Assembly (NCBI GenBank): GCA_019096065.1
Contig: JAGUCH010000004.1
Span: 3,038,001-3,102,000 of the forward strand
Origin: Paracyclopina nana
Taxonomy: Eukaryota > Arthropoda > Copepoda > Cyclopoida > Cyclopettidae
DNA length: 64,000 nucleotides
Reading direction: 5' to 3'
In this document: piece by piece, positions 24,301 to 34,446 of the stretch
Layout of the letters: each line of letters begins with the position of its first letter
Position numbering within the stretch: position 1 is the stretch's first letter
Notes under the pieces: generated by a model
What the model saw: the letters and a program-made list of their open reading frames with translations, nothing else
Told to the model about the DNA's origin: nothing
Database searches by the model: none
Translations under genes and position numbers: made by a program

Positions 24301-26060
24301 AGCGCGCAATGCGCTCGATCATCCTTTTTTCAAAAGGACATTTATCGGAACGTGCGCCGACGGAATCACGCAACCTCTTTTCTACCATTTAAATATGCGT
24401 TCGTTCGCTTCTTATGAAGCTTATATGCCTGGTCACGAGATCGACTTCCTGGGTAAAGTACGAAGACTCGCTAATAAAACGCTCACTTTGGAGAAGCAAT
24501 ATATTTGGGCTTGCTGTTCGGGAAAAAGCACTAAAGCCCCTAATTCAATCACGTTAAAGCTAATTCGGACGCGCGGAAAAGTCCATTCATCGTATCGGTT
24601 GTCAGTTGAGGCGAAAAAAGGCTAAAAGGGCCTTTCGAATGCAAAAGGTGGGCGAAGAAAAGAGCGGCTTTCTTCTTCCCATTTGAGGATTGCACGAGGA
24701 AGTGCTACGGGAACAAATCCAAGCGATGCTGCCACCGTTGGCAACCTTGTGAAGAATCCGGGTTTCTCGGAATCGCTCAGCTGGAGTCAAGGTTAACCGA
24801 GCGCGGTGCGCACGTTCGTACTATGTGCCACTCAGGTATAAGCCACGCGGCGCTTAAGTACGAGCGATCGCTGGATGCACGCGGTTAATAACCCGCTAGT
24901 AAAATTTCATTTGCCGATTTGGTTGCGATAATGCAGCTGGCTTAAGCTTGAAAGAAATACGAAACGAGACCGTAATGGGTTTCAACGCAGCGCATTTATT
25001 TGGGGCTATATCGGAGACTCCACTAGGGGAATACCCAGATTCCACGCCTTGCGCCAATTAGCGCTGCGACCCAAGGAACGTCGATTGGAGGTAGGATATC
25101 TAAAAACTTCCAGAACAACTTGAGCTAGCCGTGCGTGAGTGCTTGCTAGAAAACTGGACTGTCGCATTTTGCGGGGCAAAAACCCATTGGAGGCGATGGT
25201 AATCACCGCCTTTATATGAAAACTCGTTCGATGCATAGAAAGCCAGCGAACGTGAAACGACTTCTTTGATGGCAGCATGCAATGTTGCTCGTTTGGCCCG
25301 TGGACCGACCCGGAGTCTCGATGAGTCTTGTCAGTAGCATGCATGGCAAGGGGGCCTGACTTGAGCGCTAGCTGCTGCCGCTGCCGCTGCTCTTCGCTCA
25401 CATACAATGTGAACATTTTGGTACCATTCACGGCATCAGCCATTTTAACGAGTCCCCTTTTCTCAACCTTCGAAGGCTGCACTCACAGCCCGGTAAGCAC
25501 CCTTTACAAAGCCGCGGATTCACAAAAGCACTCCTTCGGAACTTCAAACCAAAGAGCAGCGCTAGCTGCTCCTTTTCAGCAGACAAATCGCGCATTTTGT
25601 CAGAAGCTGACGTCATCTTCCGAAATGAGATTGGCCATTTCGTAGGAGAAACTCGATATGCTTAAAAACTGCTGCGACAAGCAGAAATGGGCTCGTTCGC
25701 TCCAACAAAGCAATCTGACAAGGCGTCTCCGAAAAATTGGCTCATTATTCTTTACGTTGCGCGCGTTGCATTTGCTAATTTATGCCGCAGGCAGCTCGCA
25801 AGATTGTTTTTAAAGCGTGATTCATCCGCCCGTGATGTCAAACTTTATCATTTCAGAGCGTCTGACCTCCGTTGATTGACTTCGGAGCAACCTGCGGAAA
25901 ATCAAAACAAACATTTCCCGAGAAAAAAAAATTCGGCTCAGTTTCGCAGTGACGGGATTCCCAATGCTCAGCGAGCGTCCGCGAAATCATGAATTGTAAA
26001 CAAAATAGACAGAGTGAAGTGGCCAAGGAGCTCGCAAGAAGAATTTGAGCCGTGAGCATC
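21348..26060. other. 4.7 kb with no supported gene
   Basis: Holds the upstream regions of the chitin deacetylase and the receptor kinase. Several frames of 100-165 codons exist (for example minus 25006-25482 and 23582-24079) but show no domain, signal peptide or matching splice sites. No structural RNA or repeat was recognised. Confidence 0.4.
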
Positions 26061-28559
26061 ATGTGGGTTGCCAACTTCATTTTTTGCATGACTTTGATCA
26101 TGCTGACATCGGTGATAGAGGGAGAAGAGCTCTGCGCCAACGACATTGGCACCCTCGCGCTCATCCCTGGCGATAGCTCCACGCACATCCTCACGCTCAA
26201 GGACGATGATTCGGACGAAATCACCGTCTTCGTCAACTCCCGGCCTTCTTATACCTTCAGATGCGAGCACTGGGAAGACCAAGAAGACCCGAGGATCGTG
26301 TTTGGCATCGACGACGACAAGCTCCAGAATTTGTTCATCAACGGCTCGACGTACGAGAGACAGTTGAATCGGAACGAGCTGAGAAACACCATCAAGGGCT
26401 TGAACAAGTCCCCCGTCAGCGTGGAATGCAACAATGTCTGCTCGGTCAACGTGATTGTGATCGAGCTCGATCAAAAGCAGCACGACATTTGCAATTTCAA
26501 GGAGGGACTCGTGTGCGACATTGATGATCTGGAAGAGGTGTTGCCCTCTCCGCGCTCTACGTTTGCAAACGTTGCTTTCGAAAGTGTCATCACTTACTCC
26601 ATTTTCGATCCAGTCAACGGGTCTTGGGTAAGGTGCGACGAACTCGATGACGACGACCAGCTGGTTAAAATCGGTACTCACTTGGAGTCTCATACTGAAG
26701 AAATTCGCTGTCCCATAGATCTGAGCAGCGGGGAACCTCGTCCTGTCATCATTAGAATTGAAGAAAAAGTGAACAGCCCCGAGTGCGTGAATTTCCCCAT
26801 CAACTGCCCGACTCAACCGGAACCCAAATACTCATATATGTCGGCACTGGTCAGCCAAGACGACTTGATCACCGATCTGAGTGAGGAATACAAGAAGGAG
26901 TTGTGGAAGAAGAAGAGCATCATGATTGTAGCAATAGTTGTCTCTCTCATCGTCGTGGTCGTGATCCTTCTCAGCATCATTGGTTGGATGTGCTATCGTA
27001 AATACAAAAAGGGCAAGGCCAAAGCTCTGCATCCCACATTCTACATCAATGACGCACCTAACGGTGACTGTCCCAAGGCAATCATGGCTTCTGCTTTTTC
27101 TGACACCGTTTCTCAAAGAACTGAATCCACCAGCTTGGCCAACAGCTATCAGATGATGAGGTTGAACATCTTGAGCGATGATGATTTGATTGACCACGAC
27201 GAAGATCATGACAGCCATGGCTCTTGGAAATTTAGTGATAACACTGAGGAGGGAATGAGAGCTCGGAAGAAAATAATCTCGAGGCAACTCAGTGGCGATC
27301 CTACAAAACTGAATCCAGACATGTTTCTGAATCAGCAGGCCAAAGTCTTGCCCTACAACCCTGTATTCGAGATTGACAAGTCAAACTTCAGTACCGTCAA
27401 GATCCTGGGATCAGGCAACTTTGGCAGTGTTTTCGAAGGTACTGCCACGGGCCTTTTCCATCCAGGCTCTCAGAATAAAGTGGCCATCAAGATGACGATC
27501 GACTCTCAGAACATGGAGCAGTTGACAGCATTGCTTTGTGAAATCAAGATCTTGGCCCATCTGGATCTTCACTTGAATCTCGTCAATATGCTCGGTGCCT
27601 GCACTACTGAGCTTCACAATCGAGAGCTCTACTTACTCCTCGAGTTCTGCTCCAACGGCGACATGAAAACTTTCATCATATCACACAGAGAAGACATCAA
27701 AGCAAGTCTGGCCAACAAAATTACAGTTAACAATCTGAATGAACGTACGTTTTTCAAGTGGTCCCACAGTATTGCCAAGGGTATGGAATACCTCTCAAGC
27801 AAAAGAATCATGCACGGAGACTTGGCAGCGAGGAATATTTTGATAGCAGACAACTACGTGGCCAAGATCAGTGACTTTGGCCTGTCGAAGACCTTCTATG
27901 ACAACATCAGGTACAAAAAGCAGGCTCGACAAGATGTACCCTGGAAGTGGATGGCTCTGGAGTATCTCCAGGATGGCTGCTTTACCATGAAATCAGATGT
28001 GTGGAGCTACGGCATTGTCATGTGGGAAATACTCAGCCTTGGCCAAGAGCCATACGCTGGCAAGAACATTGAAAACACTATATCCGAGATTAAGAGGGGC
28101 TATCGTCTTCCATGTCCCACCGATCTGGTCTATGACACCGATTGGGTAGAGGACGTCTACGACAAGGTCACCTATGGATGCTGGCAAGAAGCTCCCAGTG
28201 CACGCTATAGCTTCTCTGACATTGTCACCATCTTGGAGACGTACTTGTCTCAGAGTGAGCTTGAGGAATACAAAGATCTCTCGAAACAATATGTGACCAT
28301 GAAAGCGCTCATGTCCGATGACATGACACGATCCAAGCGGATTTTGTCTCAGCCTAATTTCACAAATGGTGGCAATCAAGACAGTACTTCATATCACAAA
28401 CTGCATGCAGTGCAGCAACAAAACGTCACAAATAAGCCTGCAGTGGAAGGACCTGCAAGTAATGGGTACTTGAGCATGCAACAGGTGGTCTCCAGCGCAG
28501 CGTCTACAACCGATGTGGAAAGTGGCAATTATATTAGCGTTACTCAAGCAATGTCATAA
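26061..28559 (+). CDS. Single-exon receptor tyrosine kinase with HGD catalytic loop
   Basis: Cell-surface receptor that should signal by tyrosine phosphorylation. The 832-residue frame has no intron. Signal peptide at 1-21, an extracellular part of about 260 residues with several Cys and N-glycosylation sites, a membrane segment at about 286-308, then the kinase (GSGNFGSVF near 448, VAIK lysine 477, DFG 605-607, WSYGIVMWEI). The NMLGACT stretch resembles the PDGF/VEGF/FGF receptor group. The HRD motif is HGDLAARN (residue 586 Gly for Arg) and APE is ALE. The kinase insert is short, about 20 residues. Two YxxM motifs (YVTM 744, YLSM 803) in the tail could bind PI3-kinase. ATG 26061 is chosen because it starts the signal peptide. 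The extracellular part is too short for a normal five- to seven-Ig receptor; ligand unknown. Confidence 0.88.
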   Translation: MWVANFIFCMTLIMLTSVIEGEELCANDIGTLALIPGDSSTHILTLKDDDSDEITVFVNSRPSYTFRCEHWEDQEDPRIVFGIDDDKLQNLFINGSTYERQLNRNELRNTIKGLNKSPVSVECNNVCSVNVIVIELDQKQHDICNFKEGLVCDIDDLEEVLPSPRSTFANVAFESVITYSIFDPVNGSWVRCDELDDDDQLVKIGTHLESHTEEIRCPIDLSSGEPRPVIIRIEEKVNSPECVNFPINCPTQPEPKYSYMSALVSQDDLITDLSEEYKKELWKKKSIMIVAIVVSLIVVVVILLSIIGWMCYRKYKKGKAKALHPTFYINDAPNGDCPKAIMASAFSDTVSQRTESTSLANSYQMMRLNILSDDDLIDHDEDHDSHGSWKFSDNTEEGMRARKKIISRQLSGDPTKLNPDMFLNQQAKVLPYNPVFEIDKSNFSTVKILGSGNFGSVFEGTATGLFHPGSQNKVAIKMTIDSQNMEQLTALLCEIKILAHLDLHLNLVNMLGACTTELHNRELYLLLEFCSNGDMKTFIISHREDIKASLANKITVNNLNERTFFKWSHSIAKGMEYLSSKRIMHGDLAARNILIADNYVAKISDFGLSKTFYDNIRYKKQARQDVPWKWMALEYLQDGCFTMKSDVWSYGIVMWEILSLGQEPYAGKNIENTISEIKRGYRLPCPTDLVYDTDWVEDVYDKVTYGCWQEAPSARYSFSDIVTILETYLSQSELEEYKDLSKQYVTMKALMSDDMTRSKRILSQPNFTNGGNQDSTSYHKLHAVQQQNVTNKPAVEGPASNGYLSMQQVVSSAASTTDVESGNYISVTQAMS

Positions 28560-28677
28560 TCCTTTTGTACTCCTCATGTGGAAAATTCTATTCATTCAGT
28601 TTTATATCGCAAGCTGCTCAATGTTGCCCACTTTGTCCTTAAAGTGGAGGAAATGAGCAGCAGCGCAGGAAACGGCA

Positions 28678-28683
28678 AATAAA
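28678..28683 (+). terminator. Poly(A) signal of the receptor kinase
   Basis: AATAAA lies 118 bp after the kinase stop and only 104 bp before the start codon of the next gene on the same strand. Confidence 0.6.
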
Positions 28684-28786
28684 ACAAATGTAGCTTAATC
28701 AGTTTTCAGAGAATTCTTATCGAGGCGCTAAAATGTGGCCTATGCTTCACCTTGTTCCTCACGTTTTGAGTCAGTCGAGGCCCAAA

Positions 28787-29299
28787 ATGGCAGCTATGAA
28801 CACTATTCCGTTATTGCTTTCGTTTATACTTTTTGTCGCCAGTGGCGAACAACTTCCTGCCAGCAGAGATTACTTGTTCGATCAACCTCAACCAAGAGAG
28901 GTCGGAGGAGGAAGATTCGGTAACTTTAGATGCTACACAGGAACTGGAAATGGAATCCAGGCACCTACACTTTGCCCCTCTTATTCCACTGGTTGTGTGA
29001 AAAGGACCAGCAGTTAGTCGACTCTTTTTAAAGTGTACAATATTTTTGCTAATAGTTCATTTTAATAAGCTTTGAGGAATGGAAACTATGAAGTGCAGAG
29101 GTTCTGCGGGGACTTGGAAAGGTCAGATGTCGAGTACAAATATGACTGCGATTCTTTTGATGTCCCCCACGAAATGGAAATTTGCTACTGCAATACTGAA
29201 CTATGCAACTCATCAACGAGAGGGCTTGGCAACTGGGTAGGCATCATTTTAGGAACTGCAACGGCAATTGTGGCGATGAAAGTATTCGTCAAAATCTAA
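28787..29299 (+). CDS. Ly6/uPAR-like secreted, membrane-anchored protein
   Basis: Exons 28787-29012 and 29070-29299 (57-bp intron, donor GTTAGT) give 151 residues. The ATG at 28787 has a good AAAATGG context and directly precedes the signal peptide (AAMNTIPLLLSFILFVASG); an upstream in-frame ATG at 28733 would add 18 residues that weaken the signal. The mature part has the three-finger cysteine pattern (RCY, GCV, FCG, DCD, CYC) ending in the diagnostic TELCN motif. A hydrophobic C-terminus (GIILGTATAIVAMKVFVKI) fits a GPI attachment signal. Arthropod relatives act in channel modulation or septate junctions, but the fold alone does not define the role. An acceptor-like TTTTCAG at 28703-28709 sits just 3' of the poly(A) signal of the kinase gene. 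Confidence 0.8.
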
Positions 29300-29407
29300 A
29301 CTTTATTGCAAAATGCTAGTATTTTTAGAGTCCATAATACTTTAGAAACATTGATCTAAAAAATATAAAGATTTGTTCCGATATACTGTGATTTGGTATG
29401 AGGCTAT

Positions 29408-30550
29408 TTAAAAGTCAACTTCGAGGTTGAACTTGCGATCCTCGGCCTTTGACATCACTCCAGCCTTTTGGTACTCGCCAACCCTCTTCTCAAAAAAGTT
29501 GGTTTTGCCGTCCAGCGAGATATTCTCCATGAAGTCAAACGGATTGTCAACATTGTAAAACTTGGAGCAACCCAACTCGATGAGGAGCCTGTCAGCAACA
29601 TACTTGATGTACTGGGCCATCAGATCGCAGTTCATGCCAATCAATTTCACGGGCAGAGCCTCAGTCAAAAATTCAATTTCAATCTCGACGGCCTCGCAGA
29701 CGATTTGCAAGATTCGCTCCTCGCTGAGCTTATTCTTCAAGTGAGAATACATGAGACAAGCAAAGTCAGTATGCAAACCCTCGTCCCTGGAGATCAGTTC
29801 ATTGCTAAAAGTCAAGCCTGGCATCAAGCCCCTCTTCTTCAGCCAGAAAATGGAGGCAAAGCTTCCGGAGAAGAAGATGCCTTCGACGGACGCATAGGCA
29901 ACCACCCTTTCGGCGTACGACGCGTGATCAGCGTTGATCCAATTCAAAGCCCATTTGGCCTTCTTTTGCACAGCAGGAACGGTCTCAATGGCATTGAACA
30001 GCCTGTACCTCTCTTCAGGATCCCTAATGTAGGTGTCAATCAGCAAGCTGTAGGTTTCACTATGAATATTTTCCATGGCAATCTAAGCAAAATAAGAAAC
30101 TCCGATTACTTCATGAATACAGCAGAAGGTTCTCACAAATGACATTACCTGAAATCCGTAGAAGCATCTAGCTTCGGGGACCTGGATCTCCTGCATGAAC
30201 CTTTCAACAAGGTTTTCGTTCACAATGCCATCAGAGGCAGCGAAAAAGGCCAGGACATGCTTGATGAAATGCTGCTCATCAGGTTTCAGTTTTTGCCAAT
30301 CCGCCAGGTCCATGGAAAGATCAATCTCTTCCGCAGTCCAGAAGCTAGCCATGGCCTTCTTGTACATTTTCCAGATGTCGTCATATTGGATGGGCAAGAT
30401 TACAAATCGATGAGGGTTTTCTTTCAATAGTGGCTCTTCCACAGTCAGGCTTTCTTTCTTCGTTGGTGTAGTGCTAGGCTTCTTGCTAACCACTCCATGA
30501 AGGTTTTCCTTGTCATTGATTTGCAAGTTAGAGATCTCTGCGAGAGGCAT
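29408..30550 (-). CDS. RRM2: Ribonucleoside-diphosphate reductase small subunit (R2)
   Basis: Carries the diiron-tyrosyl radical used with the large subunit to make deoxyribonucleotides. Exons 30550-30149 and 30082-29408 with a 66-bp intron encode 358 residues. Class I R2 signatures are visible: [36 protein letters not shown] joined across the intron to [14 protein letters not shown], and [10 protein letters not shown], which carry the iron-binding Glu/Asp/His and radical Tyr region. The C-terminus FNLEVDF is the tail that docks into the large subunit. The N-terminus is about 30 residues shorter than in mammals but keeps a KEN-box-like KENLHG. The gene is convergent with the Ly6 gene, stops 109 bp apart. 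Confidence 0.96.
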
Positions 30551-31311
30551 TGTTGGTTTCTTAAGGATTGTAACTTGATCGTAGTCAGTGCAAGATCGTG
30601 TAAAAGAAGAGTGAATAAAGAACCCGCCAAGGTTTGCTTTTTATTTTGATTTGGATCAGCGTTATGACGGGAACTGGAATATATTTTGACAGTTTATTCG
30701 TAAATACGCCAAATTGATTGAGTGCTACATAGGCGAAATGTGCAGCACTGATAACGCTTTTTTCAACGAGGGCGCGACTTTTGACAGAATTGCAATTTTG
30801 ACCGGCCGGCAAATGGAACTGAGAGCAACTGAGAGAACTGAGCAAGTTTGTGCTTGCTCTCCAGGACGCTAGCTCGATTGACCGCCAAAAATAGCAGTTA
30901 TGCAACTGGAAAATTACCAAACTTTGAGGGAGGAGCCTGGCATTACGCTCCAAAATGGTTGGTTGCGCAAATTCTCCTTCCTTCTTGTCTAGAAGTAAAA
31001 GGAATGATGGGTTTGATAGAAACTTTTGCAAGTTTGGACTTGTCAAGAGATGTTCAACAGGGATAAAAAAGCGAACAAATCAACCTCTTTTTACCTTCTA
31101 CTTCCCCTGCTCTTCCACAGTCAACCCTTATTGTTCAATTATGCTCAGGTAAAACTACTTGATTCATCTTCATGTTTTTTTTTAAAAAAAAGTCGCTTAA
31201 AAGGCTTTAAGCTCAATTACAAAGCTTTATGCAAGCTCTATAATGCATCTGTGATCTGTTTTGATAAGTAAAAGTTTAACAAGTTTTCTCTTATAACAGT
31301 TCATTTTCTTA
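30551..31311. other. Upstream region of the reductase, no gene seen
   Basis: Contains the promoter side of the reductase gene. Short frames only. Confidence 0.35.
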
Positions 31312-32083
31312 GGGATATACGTACTAAAATGTGCGACATACGTGACAAACTACTAAAATGCGCGACTACTGGATAGCGCGACATGCTTAACAGACTGCTA
31401 AAATGTGCGACATGTGCGACTACTAAAATGCACGACATGCAAAGCACAATACTCCTGAGACATATTTTTTAAATAATTTTAAAATAAAAGTAAAACTTAA
31501 ACTTTGTCATTTTGGCTTCAAAATGGGGAGTGCTCTTATTAAAGCTATAAAAAACTGTCAACTTTTACAAAAAAAGGCGCAAAACTCAAATTGGCATGAT
31601 AATGTAAATCATCTAAAATTCTTTTTTCTCTACTCTGTTTTGACAAAAAAATTACAAATTGCTTCATTTTAGCTACCATAGCAATAATCCCAAGTATTTT
31701 CACTTTTCGTACATTTTATGATTTTTGTAGCTACTAAATTGCGCGACAGCTATTTGTATTTCTACCTCAATAATAAGCTAAGGCTTGGTTCGCCTGCACT
31801 TTTGATGAAAGATAATTCATAATATCTGGCAAAAACGCTTCAGAATTATTCTTCTAAGTGAAAAACTTTGCCACAATTTTGGCCTGACTATGCTGATATC
31901 TCGTATTGGAACAGGGCTCATATTAAGCTCTATAATGTAGTATATACGAAAAAATGTTACTAATAATCATTAAAAGAAAAAATATTTTAGGATGTAGTTA
32001 CAAGGTTTTTTTGCATTTTAGCTGTCTGTTGTGCTTGTCGCGCATTTTAGAAGTCGCGCATGTCGCGTATTTTAGTTTATCCC
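31312..32083. mobile_element. Non-autonomous element A with inverted subterminal repeats
   Basis: About 770 bp bounded by GGGATA and an inverted copy. The left 130 bp holds five variants of CTAAAATGCGCGACA in direct orientation; the right 55 bp holds inverted copies. The left end GGGATATACGTACTAAAATG pairs with the reverse complement of the right end (GGGATAAACTAAAATACGCG), and similarity runs on through an AACAGACNGCTAAAATG block. A lone copy sits near 31733. No coding potential; AT-rich core. No clear target-site duplication. Confidence 0.75.
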
Positions 32084-33155
32084 CTTTTCCCAGAAACACA
32101 GAATTGATAAAATTGGGTTGATACTCTAGTCAGATGTACAAGACAATTAATAGTTTTTATGGAAGAATTGAGACATTAGTGCTCAAAAAAGGATTCTTAA
32201 TTTTCTAAAATGCCACCTTCAACAGTCTCATTTTTGCTCCAGGAGTCTAACATACCTAGCTTAGCTTTCCAGGGGTATTAAGTTACTTTGTTGAGCCTCC
32301 TAAATATTTCATGGTGAAGGAAAATTCTATAATTGAATGGCGTTTGCCCCAATAGTACTTCTAAAAATTAGACAGTTACTTTCTGGCTAGACAGGTCAAA
32401 ATTATAATTCAACTTAGGATTGTTATGCTGTTACAGTGAGCGTTCATTGGAAAAAATTGACAATAAAGCCCATAAATTCATCCAGAAATAGCTGCCAACA
32501 ACTATGAAATGAAATTATAGCATAAAATGAATAGTTTGGAAACCTGTACCTTAAAGCTTCGACTATTTTTAAGACACATTAATGTTATTAGGGGATTCAA
32601 GAGAAAGCTCTAAAACGAGGCCTTAATTTTTCTTATAAAGTACGTGGAGCTCAATTTGCAGATCATTTTTGTTTACGTCAATTTTAACAGCTTTGCACTG
32701 CACTGGAAACTTGATACTTACGTTTTTGTAATGCATGCGGGACTGTATTGCAAATTAATGAATGGAAAAGTGGTAGTCTTACATATATTAACTTTGTAAA
32801 ACGGGAACTAGATAACGTATTTGTGACAATAAGGCTATTTTCAGATGTTTAAAATACTTTCGTTTTCTTTAGCTAGGGCTAATCACAAGGATGCTTCCCA
32901 AGAATATTTTGATAGTCTAGTTTCTAAAGCAAGATGGGTCATATTGTTTTAGCGTTCTGAAAATGTGCAATAAATCAAATCAGCAACTATATGAGCTGTT
33001 AATAGTCTTCCAACCCTGCTTCTTCGGCCGACTGTCTTAAGCTGCACTCTCTAGCACTGTCCGTCTTTGATAACTCTAGCTTAGGCTGGCATAAGTGATT
33101 CATGCACAAAGGAGCTGAGGCAGACAACAATTTTTAGTTTCCTCTTGGCTTCGCA
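32084..33155. other. AT-rich intergenic, no gene seen
   Basis: Region upstream of the MYND gene. Nothing recognisable. Confidence 0.35.
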
Positions 33156-34400
33156 ATGAGCCGAGTCAAGGAGTTCTTTTGCGTTACTTGCCGCAAGTCT
33201 GAAAAAGAAGTTGAAAGCCTGAAAACCTGCTCAAGATGCCGAATAACGCAATACTGCTCTGCGAGTTGCCAAAAGAAGGATTTCCAGGCTCACAAGACCT
33301 CTTGCTACATGATCAACGAGTTTCAAAATAAGATGCAGATGATGGTGCAAATGCTGGAAAACTACAAGCTTCCAGGCAGTCGAAAGCAAAATCTGTACCG
33401 AAGTGCAGTCGGAGAATTCAGCCAAGTTGCCCCGGCGGAGAATTGCCCATTGTCACCCTTGCTGGTTTTGCAATGCAATCTGGGACATGCGCAAATCATT
33501 TGGAAGCTATTGGACAAGCATGATGCATATCGCGGCATATCTGATGTCTTAGACATCAATCTGGACGTGCTCAGGTTGGACTGCTACGATTCCTTGAGAG
33601 CTTCGCAAGTGATCCCTTTCCTGTTTATTACTCTCGGTGAATCATTTCGAATCATTAAGAGTTTTAATGGATGATAAAATGAGCTTTTTTGCAATATTAG
33701 GAAGGTATCAGGAAGCCTATGATTTCTTGAAGTTTTGGATTTCACTCCCTGTCAGGAATAAGGGCGAATTGGTCAAGAGGGCGAAAATTGTCGGGAAAGG
33801 CCAATGGTTGCACGAGCCTGATCAAAACATGCTGGAAAACATCAAAGAAGTTGAATTCTACCCAAGATTCCGCCTTGAGAAAATGCTACCTTGCATCACT
33901 TGGTAGCCATTTTGGCTCTCAAGCTGCTTCTGGTTGACGAATTGATGCAGAAAATCAATGAAGGAGAAGCCTTTACATCCCTCGTTTCGGGATTGGATGA
34001 TGGACCTACTTCCATCTTGGGAAAAATCAAGGGTGTACTCCCAATTTTGGACAGAGTTCAAGCGTTCGTTTCGGGCTACAGCATGAGCTATTTGAAGCGG
34101 ACGCATGCACAACAGATTGTTCAATTGGAGTATCTGATGGAGTTGATCAACAAGAAAAACGTCAGTGCCTTGCCTGCCCTGGTGACTCCAGGACCGATTT
34201 TGGCCTATGGGACTCCCATTGATTTTGAGGTCGGGTCTCCAGGCGAAGTTGCTGACCTTTTGAATTCATGCTGGAGAATTTTCCAACGCATTCAAGGGGG
34301 GAGACGATTTATCACCGACTATCTGTACCCTAATCTAGATCCCAAAGGACCATTCCCGCCTTACCCTAGTGTGGTAGACAATCCAGGGTTGGTTTTCTAA
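33156..34400 (+). pseudogene. MYND zinc-finger protein with a one-base frame break
   Basis: N-terminal MYND finger (residues about 9-50: FCVTCRKSE, CSRCRITQYCSASC, HKTSC), a protein-interaction zinc fold. The rest resembles uncharacterised arthropod MYND proteins with an 'LGRYQEAYDFLKFW' type segment; there is no SET domain. Exon 1 is 33156-33636; after a 64-bp GT-AG intron, exon 2 runs 33701-34400. Within exon 2 the frame breaks at 33876-33884, in the A-run of GAGAAAATGC: the upstream frame hits TAG at 33904 while homologous-looking coding continues in the frame opening at 33879 up to TAA 34400. No splice sites explain the shift. Either one A was lost in the genome or in the assembly. It ends 47 bp from the convergent lyase gene. 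Confidence 0.75.
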
Positions 34401-34446
34401 AAAGGAACTGTTTCATGAGTTTAAGAAAAATATCATATATGCTGTA

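Noticed and set aside
25006-25482. 158-codon minus-strand frame with a possible start at 25444
   Set aside because: Lower-complexity, no family resemblance, no clear exon boundaries; not enough to call a gene.
29468-30142. 224-codon plus-strand frame over the reductase gene
   Set aside because: Antisense shadow that ignores the reductase intron and has no recognisable fold.
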